A stretch of DNA of 11,099 nucleotides from Alphaproteobacteria bacterium (lineage in GTDB: Bacteria > Pseudomonadota > Alphaproteobacteria > JAJTHO01): assembly GCA_021297975.1 (NCBI GenBank), contig JAJTHO010000115.1, forward strand, positions 1 through 11,099, given 5' to 3'. The notes under the pieces were generated by a model. The model did no database searches. It saw only the letters and a program-made list of their open reading frames with translations, and was not told where the DNA came from. A program made the translations under genes and the position numbers. Below, piece by piece: positions 1-7,141 of this stretch (the first letter of the stretch is position 1; each line of letters begins with the position of its first letter).

Positions 1-326
1 ATCAGGCTGCTGGATTCGCGCATATCAACAAAGCGCAGGCCAATGTAATGGCTGTCCGGGTTGCTGTGCACCAGTATGGCCGTTGCCTGAACGGGCAGGG
101 AGCCGTCGCTGAGCTGGATAATCAGGGTTAAGTCAATTCGCTCATGCAGACCCCACGGGCAGCCGGGATAGATAAGCCCAATCCCGCCAACCGCCCAGTT
201 AACAACCTCCAGCTTGCGCCCGCGCCATTCGGCATCAAGGCCGGTGGTGAGGCGCTCTTGGCGGCGCTGGGAATTGTCCAGATAGATGACATTGGCTGTC
301 TGTTGGGGTGCTGTTGTTTCGCTCAT
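1..326 (-). CDS. alg44: PilZ-domain protein, Alg44-like, C-terminus outside window (partial)
   Basis: The 108 visible residues form a PilZ domain, the common c-di-GMP receptor fold. Both binding motifs are present: RxxxR at residues 21-25 (RRQER) and the [D/N]x[S/A]xxG motif at 43-48 (NWAVGG). A typical domain end, GLRF followed by VDM, lies near residues 97-103. The gene sits 65 bases downstream of the alg8-like polymerase on the same strand, which is the alg8-alg44 order of alginate operons. In Alg44 a cytoplasmic PilZ domain precedes one membrane helix and a periplasmic HlyD-like part, and c-di-GMP binding switches on polymerisation. Only the PilZ part is in view, so the helix and periplasmic domain cannot be confirmed. 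The ATG at 326-324 is chosen because the domain begins soon after it. No good ribosome site is next to it; the nearest AGGA is about 20 bases upstream. A stand-alone PilZ regulator is the main alternative. The PilZ call is firm; the Alg44 identity is inferred from context. Confidence 0.8.
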   Translation of the reverse strand, partial: MSETTAPQQTANVIYLDNSQRRQERLTTGLDAEWRGRKLEVVNWAVGGIGLIYPGCPWGLHERIDLTLIIQLSDGSLPVQATAILVHSNPDSHYIGLRFVDMRESSSL

Positions 327-391
327 ACAGGTGTACGTTGTTGTTTTCCTAAACGATACTTACATCGAGTGCAACCCACCCGTGCGCGTCG

Positions 392-1849
392 TTACAATCC
401 GGTAATGGCGACAACAGAATAAAGAAAGGTTAAAGCCGCAAGGAACAGCAGCAGATTATTATGCCGGCGGTGGCGACTTTGCCGCGTGGTGTGTTTATTT
501 TGCCACCATTCCTGTTCATCCAAGTGGGCGAGGGTGTGCGCTTTGATAAGATTACCCGCCACCTGATTATATAAAAGCAGCAGCGGCCAGCTGGGGCGAA
601 ACTGTATGCCTCCGAGCGCGAGCGCCCAGATAAGGCGGCTGAGCAGCAGCCACGCGAGGTATACCCCCGCCCAATGCCAGTAGCCGTGCAGCAGCGCCAG
701 CAGGCACAGCGTCGGCGCCAGCAGGCCGGTTGCAATCGACAGGCGCTGGTCAACAAGCGCCGCGCGGATAAATAGCGGCACGTGCAAGCCGCGCTCGGTT
801 AATGCCATATGCCCCGCGCGCAGCATGTTGCCAGACCAGCGGCGCATTTTGGCCGCGCTGCCCCGGAAAAAGCCGCTGCGCTCCATTTCTATCGAGGTCA
901 AGAGCACATCGGGCAGATAGCGCATCACGGCGCGGCGGCGCAAAACGCCCAGCCAGGTTGACTTATCATCCCCGGTTACAAGGCGCACCGTGCCAAAACG
1001 CCAGTGCTGCAGGGCGTCGTGGCGCAATCGGTTAATAAAGCGCGGTGAGAGCGCAATATCGCCATGAAAACAGGAAAACCGCCCGGTGAGCACGAGCAGC
1101 CGCCCGCTGAGCGCGTGGCTGCACATCCAAAAATGCCGCAGCCGGTGTTTCAGATTAATCCAGCTTTCCCAAAACGGCGGACAGGACACGCCGCGCGCGC
1201 GGTTGTTAACCGTTAGAGCGCCGAGCGCCGGCGTTGCCAGAAAATGCGGGATACAGCGTTCAAAAATATCCGGCGGCACAATGCCGTCACCATCCATCAG
1301 CGCCACCACGCGCGGGCGGGGGGATTGCGTGCGTATGGCCTTGAGGCTGTTGGCTAGCGCGGCGCGTTTGCCGCTGCCGTCCTGAACCTCAACGAGCAGC
1401 CGGGTTTGCTGGGGGTTGTGAATATGCCGCGCGGCGATACGGACTGCGCGGGCGGCCTCAGAGGCGGTGCTGACGCTGAGCGCAATGGTCACCGTGCCGC
1501 CATAGCGTATGGAGGCGAAAAACAACGCACGCAGCACATGTAGCAGCAGCGCCCCCGGAATGCGATAAGCGGTCACCACCACGGCAATGGGCGGGCGTTG
1601 GCGGCTTACGGCGGCGGTTTGCACCTTGATGCGGGGGTATACGGCAAAGCGGTAAAGCAGCGCCCGAACCCCGTTCAGCCCCCACCAGCCGTAGCGCCAC
1701 ACGCCGATGAGACCGAGTGCGACGAGAGCACGTTGCTGCTCCTGCGGTATCGCTGCGCCCAGCGAGACCCACAGCAGCAGCAAGATAACCGCAAGATAAC
1801 CCAACGCGCTGAAGGTTGTTAGAAAAGCGCGGGGCAGGCGCGGGGTCAT
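392..1849 (-). CDS. alg8: Alg8-like GT2 glycosyltransferase (mannuronan synthase family)
   Basis: This is a 485-residue inner-membrane family 2 glycosyltransferase. Alg8 polymerises GDP-mannuronate into the alginate precursor and passes it through the membrane. Two hydrophobic segments come first (about 11-33 and 40-66), then a cytoplasmic catalytic domain, then several membrane segments from about 370 to 483. Catalytic landmarks are GSGKR at 158-162, the nucleotide-sugar-binding DGD at 186-188, TGDDKS at 292-297 in the place of the catalytic-base TED-type motif, and RRW at 336-338 in the place of QxxRW. Stretches such as MCS, LTGR, GNMLR and YNQV match my recollection of Alg8 rather than the BcsA cellulose synthases, and the length is close to Alg8 (about 490). 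An AGGA lies 9 bases before the ATG. A PilZ gene follows, as in alginate operons. The polymer could be another uronic acid or hexose chain, since no algD or modification genes are visible. Confidence 0.85.
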   Translation of the reverse strand: MTPRLPRAFLTTFSALGYLAVILLLLWVSLGAAIPQEQQRALVALGLIGVWRYGWWGLNGVRALLYRFAVYPRIKVQTAAVSRQRPPIAVVVTAYRIPGALLLHVLRALFFASIRYGGTVTIALSVSTASEAARAVRIAARHIHNPQQTRLLVEVQDGSGKRAALANSLKAIRTQSPRPRVVALMDGDGIVPPDIFERCIPHFLATPALGALTVNNRARGVSCPPFWESWINLKHRLRHFWMCSHALSGRLLVLTGRFSCFHGDIALSPRFINRLRHDALQHWRFGTVRLVTGDDKSTWLGVLRRRAVMRYLPDVLLTSIEMERSGFFRGSAAKMRRWSGNMLRAGHMALTERGLHVPLFIRAALVDQRLSIATGLLAPTLCLLALLHGYWHWAGVYLAWLLLSRLIWALALGGIQFRPSWPLLLLYNQVAGNLIKAHTLAHLDEQEWWQNKHTTRQSRHRRHNNLLLFLAALTFLYSVVAITGL

Positions 1850-1858
1850 GGGTGACTA

Positions 1859-1862
1859 TCCT
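1859..1862 (-). promoter_or_regulatory. Ribosome binding site of the alg8-like gene
   Basis: The minus strand reads AGGA here, 9 bases before the ATG at 1849-1847. It supports that start codon. It lies outside the neighbouring repeat doublet, so the insertion left the translation signal intact. Confidence 0.5.
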
Positions 1863-1884
1863 GAACGGGCATCCCTGACAGCGA

Positions 1885-1996
1885 CGTCATCCCGACCAAA
1901 GCCGCGTTAGCGGCGGCGCGGAGGGATCTTTGTGCAAGGGAGATGAGACCTCGAAGCGCAGCAAAACCGGGCGGTTTTGCTGCGGTCGAGATGACG
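1885..1996. repeat. Palindromic BIME-like repeat doublet
   Basis: Two related modules face each other. The outer ends CGTCATCCCGACC (1885-1897) and GGTCGAGATGACG (1984-1996) are inverted copies with 12 of 13 bases matching. Each module continues inward with its own hairpin: 1901-1905 with 1910-1914 (GCCGC/GCGGC, loop GTTA), and 1957-1969 with 1972-1984 (a perfect 13-base-pair stem with a two-base GG gap). Inside each hairpin is a GAGG-plus-TCT type box (GAGGGATCT on the plus strand, GAGGTCTC on the minus strand). The pattern resembles the widespread intergenic repeats of the GTCATCCCGA...GAGGGATCT type, non-autonomous elements thought to be spread by REP-associated transposases (RAYT). It fills most of the gap between the DUF4175 gene and alg8. 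Only one copy is seen in the window, so multi-copy status is inferred from the architecture. Confidence 0.75.
1957..1984. repeat. Perfect 13-bp hairpin within the repeat doublet
   Basis: CGCAGCAAAACCG and CGGTTTTGCTGCG are exact reverse complements separated by GG. It is the strongest inverted repeat noticed in the window. If the DUF4175 gene and alg8 share a transcript, it would fold in the mRNA between them and could act as a processing or stability element. The minus strand has no U-run after it, so it is not a classical intrinsic terminator. Confidence 0.8.
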
Positions 1997-2054
1997 CCGT
2001 TTCTTTTTAAGAATTGACCTTTGAAGGCGGCTGTAAGGGCGCATTCAAATCGCA

Positions 2055-4286
2055 TCAATAATTCTCCAGCAGCTCCCGTAGATAGCGCCGCTCGCGCTCG
2101 GTGCGGCTGCCGTCGTTCGCGCGTTTGCGCAGCTCTTCCACCAGCGCCCGCAGCGTCCCCGCCGCGCCGTTATCGGGAACCGGGATGCTGCTCGCCCCCA
2201 GCGCATCGGCCAGCCCCGCGCCGCTGAGCTGCATCATACCGGATTGCTGCTGCATGTTTTTGAGCGCATCGCTGAGTAGCTCCAGGGTTTTGGTTTGCCC
2301 GGCTTCGCTTTGGGCGTAATCATTGTTGCCAAGGCCTTCTGCGGCAAAAGCGGCGCTGTTTTCCGCCTGGCGCAGAAGCGGCGGTGTGTTTGCGCCTGCC
2401 TCTGCAAGGCGCTGCTGCACGGCGCGAAGACCATCGCTAATGGCTTGCTGGGCGGGCTGAAGTGTATCGAGCGGCGCGCCCCCGCTGCGCAGTTGTTGCA
2501 AGAGTTGTTGCTGGTTTTGCTGCAGCGCCCGGATTTCCTGCGCGGCTTGCTGTGCGGCAAGCTGTTCTGGGCTGGGCGCACCGCCGCGCAGGCGTTCCAT
2601 CAGTGCCTGCATTTTTTGAAGCAACGCCGCCGCGCTGGCGGTATCGCCGCTTTCCGCGAGTTGCTGCAGCATGGCGGCTAAATCACCGGCCATCGCGTTG
2701 CTGGCGCTTGATGCACCCGGCGGCGGGGCATTGCCCGATTCGGCGGCAAGCTGCTGGAGATAGGCGCTCATGGCTTGCTGGTAGCGTTTCAGCGCCTCTT
2801 TGAGCGCGGCCTTATCGCCGGGATTTTTGAGCGCATCATCCAGCGCAGCGGCGGCAGCCCGCAGGTCACTGCGTGCTTGCTCTACATCGTTTTTATCTAA
2901 GGTTACCGCCGCATGCCACAAAAGCGGCAAGACATCCCCCGCCGCGCGGCCTTTTAGTTCGGCGCTGCGTAATTGCGCCGCTGCAACTCGCACCGCCATC
3001 AGCGCGTCCCAATGCTGCGAAAAGGCGTCCGCTTCAAAATCACCAAAGCCGCGCAGTTGCCGCGCCGCCGCCATAAAATTCACCCCGCCATTTTGCAGGC
3101 TGTCGCGCACCAGCGCAATCTTCTGCGCCATGGGATGGGTGAAACGGCGCTTGGGCAATACAAGGCGCAGGGATTCACTGCGGCTGGTGTGTCCTGCGGC
3201 ATCAACCGCCTCTAAAGTAAGGCTGACGGGTTTTCCGGCAAGGGCTGTTCCGGTCATATCCAAAGGGCGCTGCCCGGCGGCTTGTTTGCTGCCCATTGGC
3301 CAATCAAGGAGCGTGACGCGCTGCGGCGCTGCATAGGGCTCATCCAGACGCTGCATCACCGCATCCAGACGCACAAGGCCATAATCATCGCGCCCGCTGT
3401 ACTCGACCAGCACAACCCCGCTGGGGTCTTCGGGCGTTGCGCCGCTCAGCGTTATCTGCGGCGCGGTATCCGGGATGGTTTGCACCCGGTAGGTGCCGCG
3501 CCGCTGGAATCCTTGGCGGAGATGGATAGCGGCGCTCGATGTAATAGGGGTTTTAACGGTATAAACAGCCCCATCACGCTCTGTTCGAAAGGAATTGTTG
3601 TTCACAAAAACGCGGGGGCGAAGACTCGCGCCGCTGATGCGGGCATAGAGCATCGAGCCTTCCGGCACAGAAACCGCCCGCTCCACGCTGAGCATTTGGC
3701 GCGGCAGGCCGGTATAGCTTGGCGGCTCAAGCCACAATTCCGCGCTGAGCGGATCCGTTAAGCCGGGTATGGGTGCTTGCAGGGTCAGATTGTTCTCGAT
3801 TGCCTTATAGTGAAGCCCCGTTAACACGATGATAAAGGCGGCAACGCTCAATAAACCGATCTGTATCCGGCGCAGCGGTGGGCAAAGACGCCACGCTCGT
3901 TTACTGGCAAGACGCTGCGCTGTTTGAAACGCTTTCCAGCGTTCTTCTTCTAACGCCGACAGGGGAAATGCCGGGGCGTCCCGGCGGCTAAACAGCGGCT
4001 GATGCGGCAAGGGAGTGTAGCGTTCCAGCGCATCTTCCGCTTCCCAAAGGCTAGGAAAAGGCACGCGGCGCAATCCGCGCAGCAACCGCGCCATAAACCA
4101 GAGCGCCGTAAGACAGATAAGGCCAGTTTGCACTTTAGCGGGCAGAAGCAATAAAACATCCGCCGCAGCAAGAAGAATCAGCGCAACAATCGTGCGTCCA
4201 GCGCGCCCCGTCTCCGCGCCGAGCAGCGCCGCATAGCGGCTAAGCCGCCACACACCGCACGCAAGCGGCAAGGGCAGCTTAACCAT
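2055..4286 (-). CDS. TIGR02302/DUF4175 family membrane protein
   Basis: This 743-residue protein has no established function. The N-terminus holds three likely membrane helices, about residues 31-50, 52-70 and 141-160. A probable periplasmic, beta-rich region follows (PSYTGLP near residue 200). The C-terminal half is helical and rich in Ala and Gln, with Gln runs in the 560-620 region that suggest a coiled coil. The extreme C-terminus (LVEELRKRA, then RRYLRELLENY) has the form I associate with the TIGR02302 family of alphaproteobacteria. Its length is somewhat below the 800 or more residues usual there. The ATG overlaps the lysA stop by one base (TAATG), which implies translational coupling and fixes the start. 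Position after argH, lipoprotein and lysA is the family's usual place. An envelope role is plausible from topology only. The family call is confident; the function is unknown. Confidence 0.85.
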   Translation of the reverse strand: MVKLPLPLACGVWRLSRYAALLGAETGRAGRTIVALILLAAADVLLLLPAKVQTGLICLTALWFMARLLRGLRRVPFPSLWEAEDALERYTPLPHQPLFSRRDAPAFPLSALEEERWKAFQTAQRLASKRAWRLCPPLRRIQIGLLSVAAFIIVLTGLHYKAIENNLTLQAPIPGLTDPLSAELWLEPPSYTGLPRQMLSVERAVSVPEGSMLYARISGASLRPRVFVNNNSFRTERDGAVYTVKTPITSSAAIHLRQGFQRRGTYRVQTIPDTAPQITLSGATPEDPSGVVLVEYSGRDDYGLVRLDAVMQRLDEPYAAPQRVTLLDWPMGSKQAAGQRPLDMTGTALAGKPVSLTLEAVDAAGHTSRSESLRLVLPKRRFTHPMAQKIALVRDSLQNGGVNFMAAARQLRGFGDFEADAFSQHWDALMAVRVAAAQLRSAELKGRAAGDVLPLLWHAAVTLDKNDVEQARSDLRAAAAALDDALKNPGDKAALKEALKRYQQAMSAYLQQLAAESGNAPPPGASSASNAMAGDLAAMLQQLAESGDTASAAALLQKMQALMERLRGGAPSPEQLAAQQAAQEIRALQQNQQQLLQQLRSGGAPLDTLQPAQQAISDGLRAVQQRLAEAGANTPPLLRQAENSAAFAAEGLGNNDYAQSEAGQTKTLELLSDALKNMQQQSGMMQLSGAGLADALGASSIPVPDNGAAGTLRALVEELRKRANDGSRTERERRYLRELLENY

Positions 4287-5560
4287 TAAAGCCCCAGCCA
4301 GTTGGGCTGGCGGTAGGCGGCTAACAACTCATCATAGGTATCGCGTTTGCGAATCACCGCAAATTTCGCGCCGTCGACTAAGATTTCCGGCGCAGTCAGC
4401 CGCACGTTGTAATTACTGCTCAGCACCGCGCCGTATGCCCCCGCATCCAGCAGCGCAAGGCGATCACCGCTTTTAAGCTCAGGCAGCAGCACATCAGTTG
4501 CAAAGGTGTCGGTGCTCTCACACACCGGGCCCACCACATCATAGCTGTATTTGTTGCTGAGTTTTGGTTCAACCAGCGGCACAATACGGTGTATCGCATC
4601 ATACAGCGCGGTGCGTTTAAAATCATTCATGCCTGCATCAACAATGGCAAAGCGCCGTTCGGGGTTTTGCTTGGTGTGGATTACCTCGGTTACTAAAACG
4701 CCGCCACTTGCAACCAATGAACGTCCCGGCTCAAAAATTAATTGCACTTTTAAGGGGTCGGTAATTTTTTTCACCATCGCGGCATAGGCGCTCATCGCGG
4801 GGATGTTTTCATTATGATACTTAACGCCCAGCCCGCCGCCAAGATCCAGCCGCGTGATGGTCTGCCCCATGGTGCGCAGCTCAACAACCAGTTCAGCAAG
4901 TTTCGTGAACGCCGCCTCAAACGGCTCTAGGCTGGTGAGCTGTGAGCCGATATGCACCGCCAGTCCCCGCGCCGCAACACCGGGCAGGTTTCCCGCCAGC
5001 ATAAACATATCCAGCGCGTCTTCACAGGCCACGCCAAACTTGGTGTTGTATTTGCCCGTGGTGATTTTCTTATGTGTGCCTGCATCCACATCGGGATTAA
5101 CGCGGATGGCAACGGTTGCAACCAGGCTCAGGCTTTGGGCGATGCTATCCAGCAGTTTCAGCTCGCTTTCCGATTCAACGTTGATTTGCAGTACCCCGGC
5201 TTTCAAGGCCTCGGTCAGCTCTGTTTTGGTTTTACCCACCCCGGAAAAAACAATCTTATTGGCCGGAATACCCGCCTTCATCGCAAAGCGCAGCTCGCCT
5301 ATGGACACAACATCCGCGCCCGCGCCGAGTTGCCCGAATAAGCGCAGCAAGGAGGGGTTACAGTTGGCCTTCACCGCAAAGCATATAAGCGCCTGGCGGT
5401 CGGCAAAGGCGCGGCTGTATTGCAGATAGGCATTGCGCAGCGCGGCGGTGGAATAGCAATAAAACGGCGTGCCAACCTTGCTGGTTAAAGGATGCAGCGG
5501 CATCTCCTCCATGTACAGAACGCCGTTTTTATAATTAATCACATCAACAGGTGCGTTCAT
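4286..5560 (-). CDS. lysA: Diaminopimelate decarboxylase
   Basis: LysA converts meso-diaminopimelate to L-lysine and CO2, the last step of lysine synthesis, using pyridoxal phosphate in the cytoplasm. The 424 residues are a full-length fold-type III decarboxylase. The PLP-binding lysine is K64 in FAVKAN. HIGSQ is at 203-207, the glycine-rich phosphate loop GGGLG at 241-245 and EPGR at 277-280. The catalytic cysteine is C347 in GPVCEST, and DAGAYG is at 372-377. The GPVCES context separates it from ornithine and arginine decarboxylase relatives. The ATG overlaps the stop of the upstream lipoprotein gene (ATGA), and its own TAA overlaps the next start (TAATG), so it is the centre of a coupled operon. 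Confidence 0.97.
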   Translation of the reverse strand: MNAPVDVINYKNGVLYMEEMPLHPLTSKVGTPFYCYSTAALRNAYLQYSRAFADRQALICFAVKANCNPSLLRLFGQLGAGADVVSIGELRFAMKAGIPANKIVFSGVGKTKTELTEALKAGVLQINVESESELKLLDSIAQSLSLVATVAIRVNPDVDAGTHKKITTGKYNTKFGVACEDALDMFMLAGNLPGVAARGLAVHIGSQLTSLEPFEAAFTKLAELVVELRTMGQTITRLDLGGGLGVKYHNENIPAMSAYAAMVKKITDPLKVQLIFEPGRSLVASGGVLVTEVIHTKQNPERRFAIVDAGMNDFKRTALYDAIHRIVPLVEPKLSNKYSYDVVGPVCESTDTFATDVLLPELKSGDRLALLDAGAYGAVLSSNYNVRLTAPEILVDGAKFAVIRKRDTYDELLAAYRQPNWLGL

Positions 5561-5697
5561 GGGGCAGGGGTTCCAGTTCCAGGATAGGTGCGGGGATAAG
5601 CAGGGTCAGCGTCCGCCGGGCGCAGCGGCTCACCGCGCACACCGCACGCAGCAAGGATTAACAACATCAGGCTTAAACATAAAACAGTGCGCATCAT
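5557..5697 (-). CDS. Small LptM/YifL-like lipoprotein
   Basis: A 46-residue protein with a lipoprotein signal: a short hydrophobic stretch after MMRT, then lipobox LAAC with the acylated cysteine at residue 18, followed by GVRG and a Pro-rich tail. The CGxxGxPxxP pattern just after the cysteine is typical of small LptM/YifL-type lipoproteins. In E. coli LptM assists maturation of the LptD-LptE LPS translocon; that role here is inference. The start ATG overlaps the argH stop (ATGA) and the stop overlaps the lysA start (ATGA), which is strong evidence that it is translated. A second ATG directly follows the first and could also be used. A small lipoprotein at this exact place between argH and lysA is common in alphaproteobacteria. 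Confidence 0.85.
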   Translation of the reverse strand: MMRTVLCLSLMLLILAACGVRGEPLRPADADPAYPRTYPGTGTPAP

Positions 5698-7127
5698 ACT
5701 GCCTCTTGCCAGAAGGTTTCGGCGCGTTCAAGTGCGGCCATGACTTGTGATGGTGCGGTGCCGCCGTAACTGATGCGCCGATGCACCGCTTGTTCCAAGG
5801 TCAAAAGCGGCAATACCCGCGTATCCAGCAGCGGATGCAGGCTCTTCAGCTCGCTTTCCGTCAGCGTATCAAGGTCAACAGACCCGCGCGCTTCGCAAAT
5901 CGCCACAGCCTTCGCCGCAATGTGATGCGCCTCGCGGAAGGGCAGCTTGAGTTCCTGAACACACCAATCGGCAAGGTCAGTTGCCAGCAAAAAGCCAGCG
6001 GCACAGGCGCGGCGCATCGCCTCCGGCTGGGCTGTCATATCGGTAATCATGCCGGTCATGGCACGCAGCAGGAGCGACACGGTATCAACCGCGCTGAACA
6101 CAATCGCCTTGTCGTCTTGCAGGTCTTTGGCGTAGGCCAGCGGCAGGCTTTTTAATATGCCGCCCAAATGTTGAAACGCCGCAAGAAGGCTTGCCGCTTT
6201 GCCGCGCACAAGTTCGGCAGCATCGGGATTTTTCTTATTCGGCATGATGGAGCTGCCGGTGGTGTAGGCATCGGACAGCTTCACAAAGCCAAACGCCGGC
6301 GATGTCCAGAGCACCAGCTCTTCCGCGAGGCGCGAGAGATGAATGCCCAAAATCGCGGCGCTGCTGAGGAACTCCAGCGCGAAATCACGGCTGGATACCG
6401 CATCCAGCGAATTTTCCATCGGTGCGCGAAAGCCCAGCGCGTTGGCGGTTTGCTGGCGATTAATGGGGTAGGTGGTTCCGGCGAGTGCCGCAGCGCCCAG
6501 GGGCGATTCATTCAGCCGCTCGCGGCAATCACGAAAACGGCCTCTATCCCGGCGCAGCATGTTTTCATAAGCAAGGAGATGATGGCCAAACGTTACTGGC
6601 TGAGCGGGTTGCAGGTGGGTGAAGCCCGGCAGAATCGTTTCCGAATGGCGCTTTGCCTGCCCCATCAGCGCCAGCGCCAGCCCGCGAATGTCCCCATCCA
6701 GCCCGTCCAGCGCCCGCCGCAGCCACAGGCGAAAATCCGTCACCACCTGATCATTGCGCGACCGCCCGGTGTGCAGCCGTCCGCCCGCATCGCCGATTAG
6801 CTCTTTCAGCCGCGTTTCAATGTGCATGTGAATGTCTTCAAGCTCGACGCGAAAGGGCAGCTCACCGCGTTGCAGCTCACCCCGCACGGTTTCCAAGCCC
6901 GCCGCAATTGCCGCTGCATCAGCGCGGCTGATAATCCCCGCGTCCGCCAGCATGGCGGCGTGTGCTTTTGATCCATCAATATCCTCCTCAAACAGCCGAT
7001 TATCCACGTCTATCGAGGCGTTAATCTGCTGTAACAGCGGCGCGCTGTTGCCTTGAAATCGACCGCCCCACAGGGGATTAGCTGATTTTTCTTGAGAAGC
7101 GGATGGTGTGTGTTTAGGTGTGTTCAT
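5694..7127 (-). CDS. argH: Argininosuccinate lyase
   Basis: ArgH cleaves argininosuccinate into arginine and fumarate, the last step of arginine synthesis, as a cytoplasmic homotetramer. The 477 residues cover the whole fumarase/aspartase-superfamily fold. Visible landmarks are WGGRF at 20-24, HTGRSRND at 119-126, the conserved TH at 170-171 (H171) and the superfamily signature GSSIMPNKKNPD at 291-302, which carries the catalytic serine loop. The N-terminus has a short polar lead before WGGRF. No Shine-Dalgarno sequence is seen before the ATG, and the divergent gene starts 14 bases away, so the promoter must lie inside that gene or the message has almost no leader. It is the first gene of the coupled argH-lipoprotein-lysA-DUF4175 set. 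Confidence 0.97.
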   Translation of the reverse strand: MNTPKHTPSASQEKSANPLWGGRFQGNSAPLLQQINASIDVDNRLFEEDIDGSKAHAAMLADAGIISRADAAAIAAGLETVRGELQRGELPFRVELEDIHMHIETRLKELIGDAGGRLHTGRSRNDQVVTDFRLWLRRALDGLDGDIRGLALALMGQAKRHSETILPGFTHLQPAQPVTFGHHLLAYENMLRRDRGRFRDCRERLNESPLGAAALAGTTYPINRQQTANALGFRAPMENSLDAVSSRDFALEFLSSAAILGIHLSRLAEELVLWTSPAFGFVKLSDAYTTGSSIMPNKKNPDAAELVRGKAASLLAAFQHLGGILKSLPLAYAKDLQDDKAIVFSAVDTVSLLLRAMTGMITDMTAQPEAMRRACAAGFLLATDLADWCVQELKLPFREAHHIAAKAVAICEARGSVDLDTLTESELKSLHPLLDTRVLPLLTLEQAVHRRISYGGTAPSQVMAALERAETFWQEAV

Positions 7128-7129
7128 AA

Positions 7130-7135
7130 AGTAGG
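7130..7135 (+). promoter_or_regulatory. Ribosome binding site of the TlpA-like gene
   Basis: AGTAGG, one base off AGGAGG, lies 6 bases before the GTG start. It sits inside the 14-base gap that separates this gene from the divergent argH start. It decides in favour of the GTG, because the frame is closed by TAA just upstream. Confidence 0.5.
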
Positions 7136-7141
7136 TTTTTC

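Noticed and set aside
144..422. Plus-strand open frame spanning the PilZ gene and the gap after alg8
   Set aside because: It overlaps the PilZ coding region on the other strand and has no recognisable features. The PilZ reading explains the sequence.
1957..1984. Intrinsic terminator for the argH-lysA-DUF4175 operon
   Set aside because: The stem is strong, but the minus strand continues with CTTCGAGG and no T-run. The T-rich stretch at 2001-2008 lies on the wrong side for minus-strand transcription.
1846..2055. A genuine small protein gene between the DUF4175 gene and alg8
   Set aside because: Most of its length is the translated palindromic repeat, with no recognisable domain or signal. The open frame is reported only as a possible coupling device.
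4854..5429. Plus-strand open frame of 191 codons opposite lysA
   Set aside because: It is antisense to a well-conserved lysA, shows no domain, and follows from the codon use of the real gene. The same holds for the 210-codon frame opposite argH at 6168-6800 and the frames opposite the DUF4175 gene.
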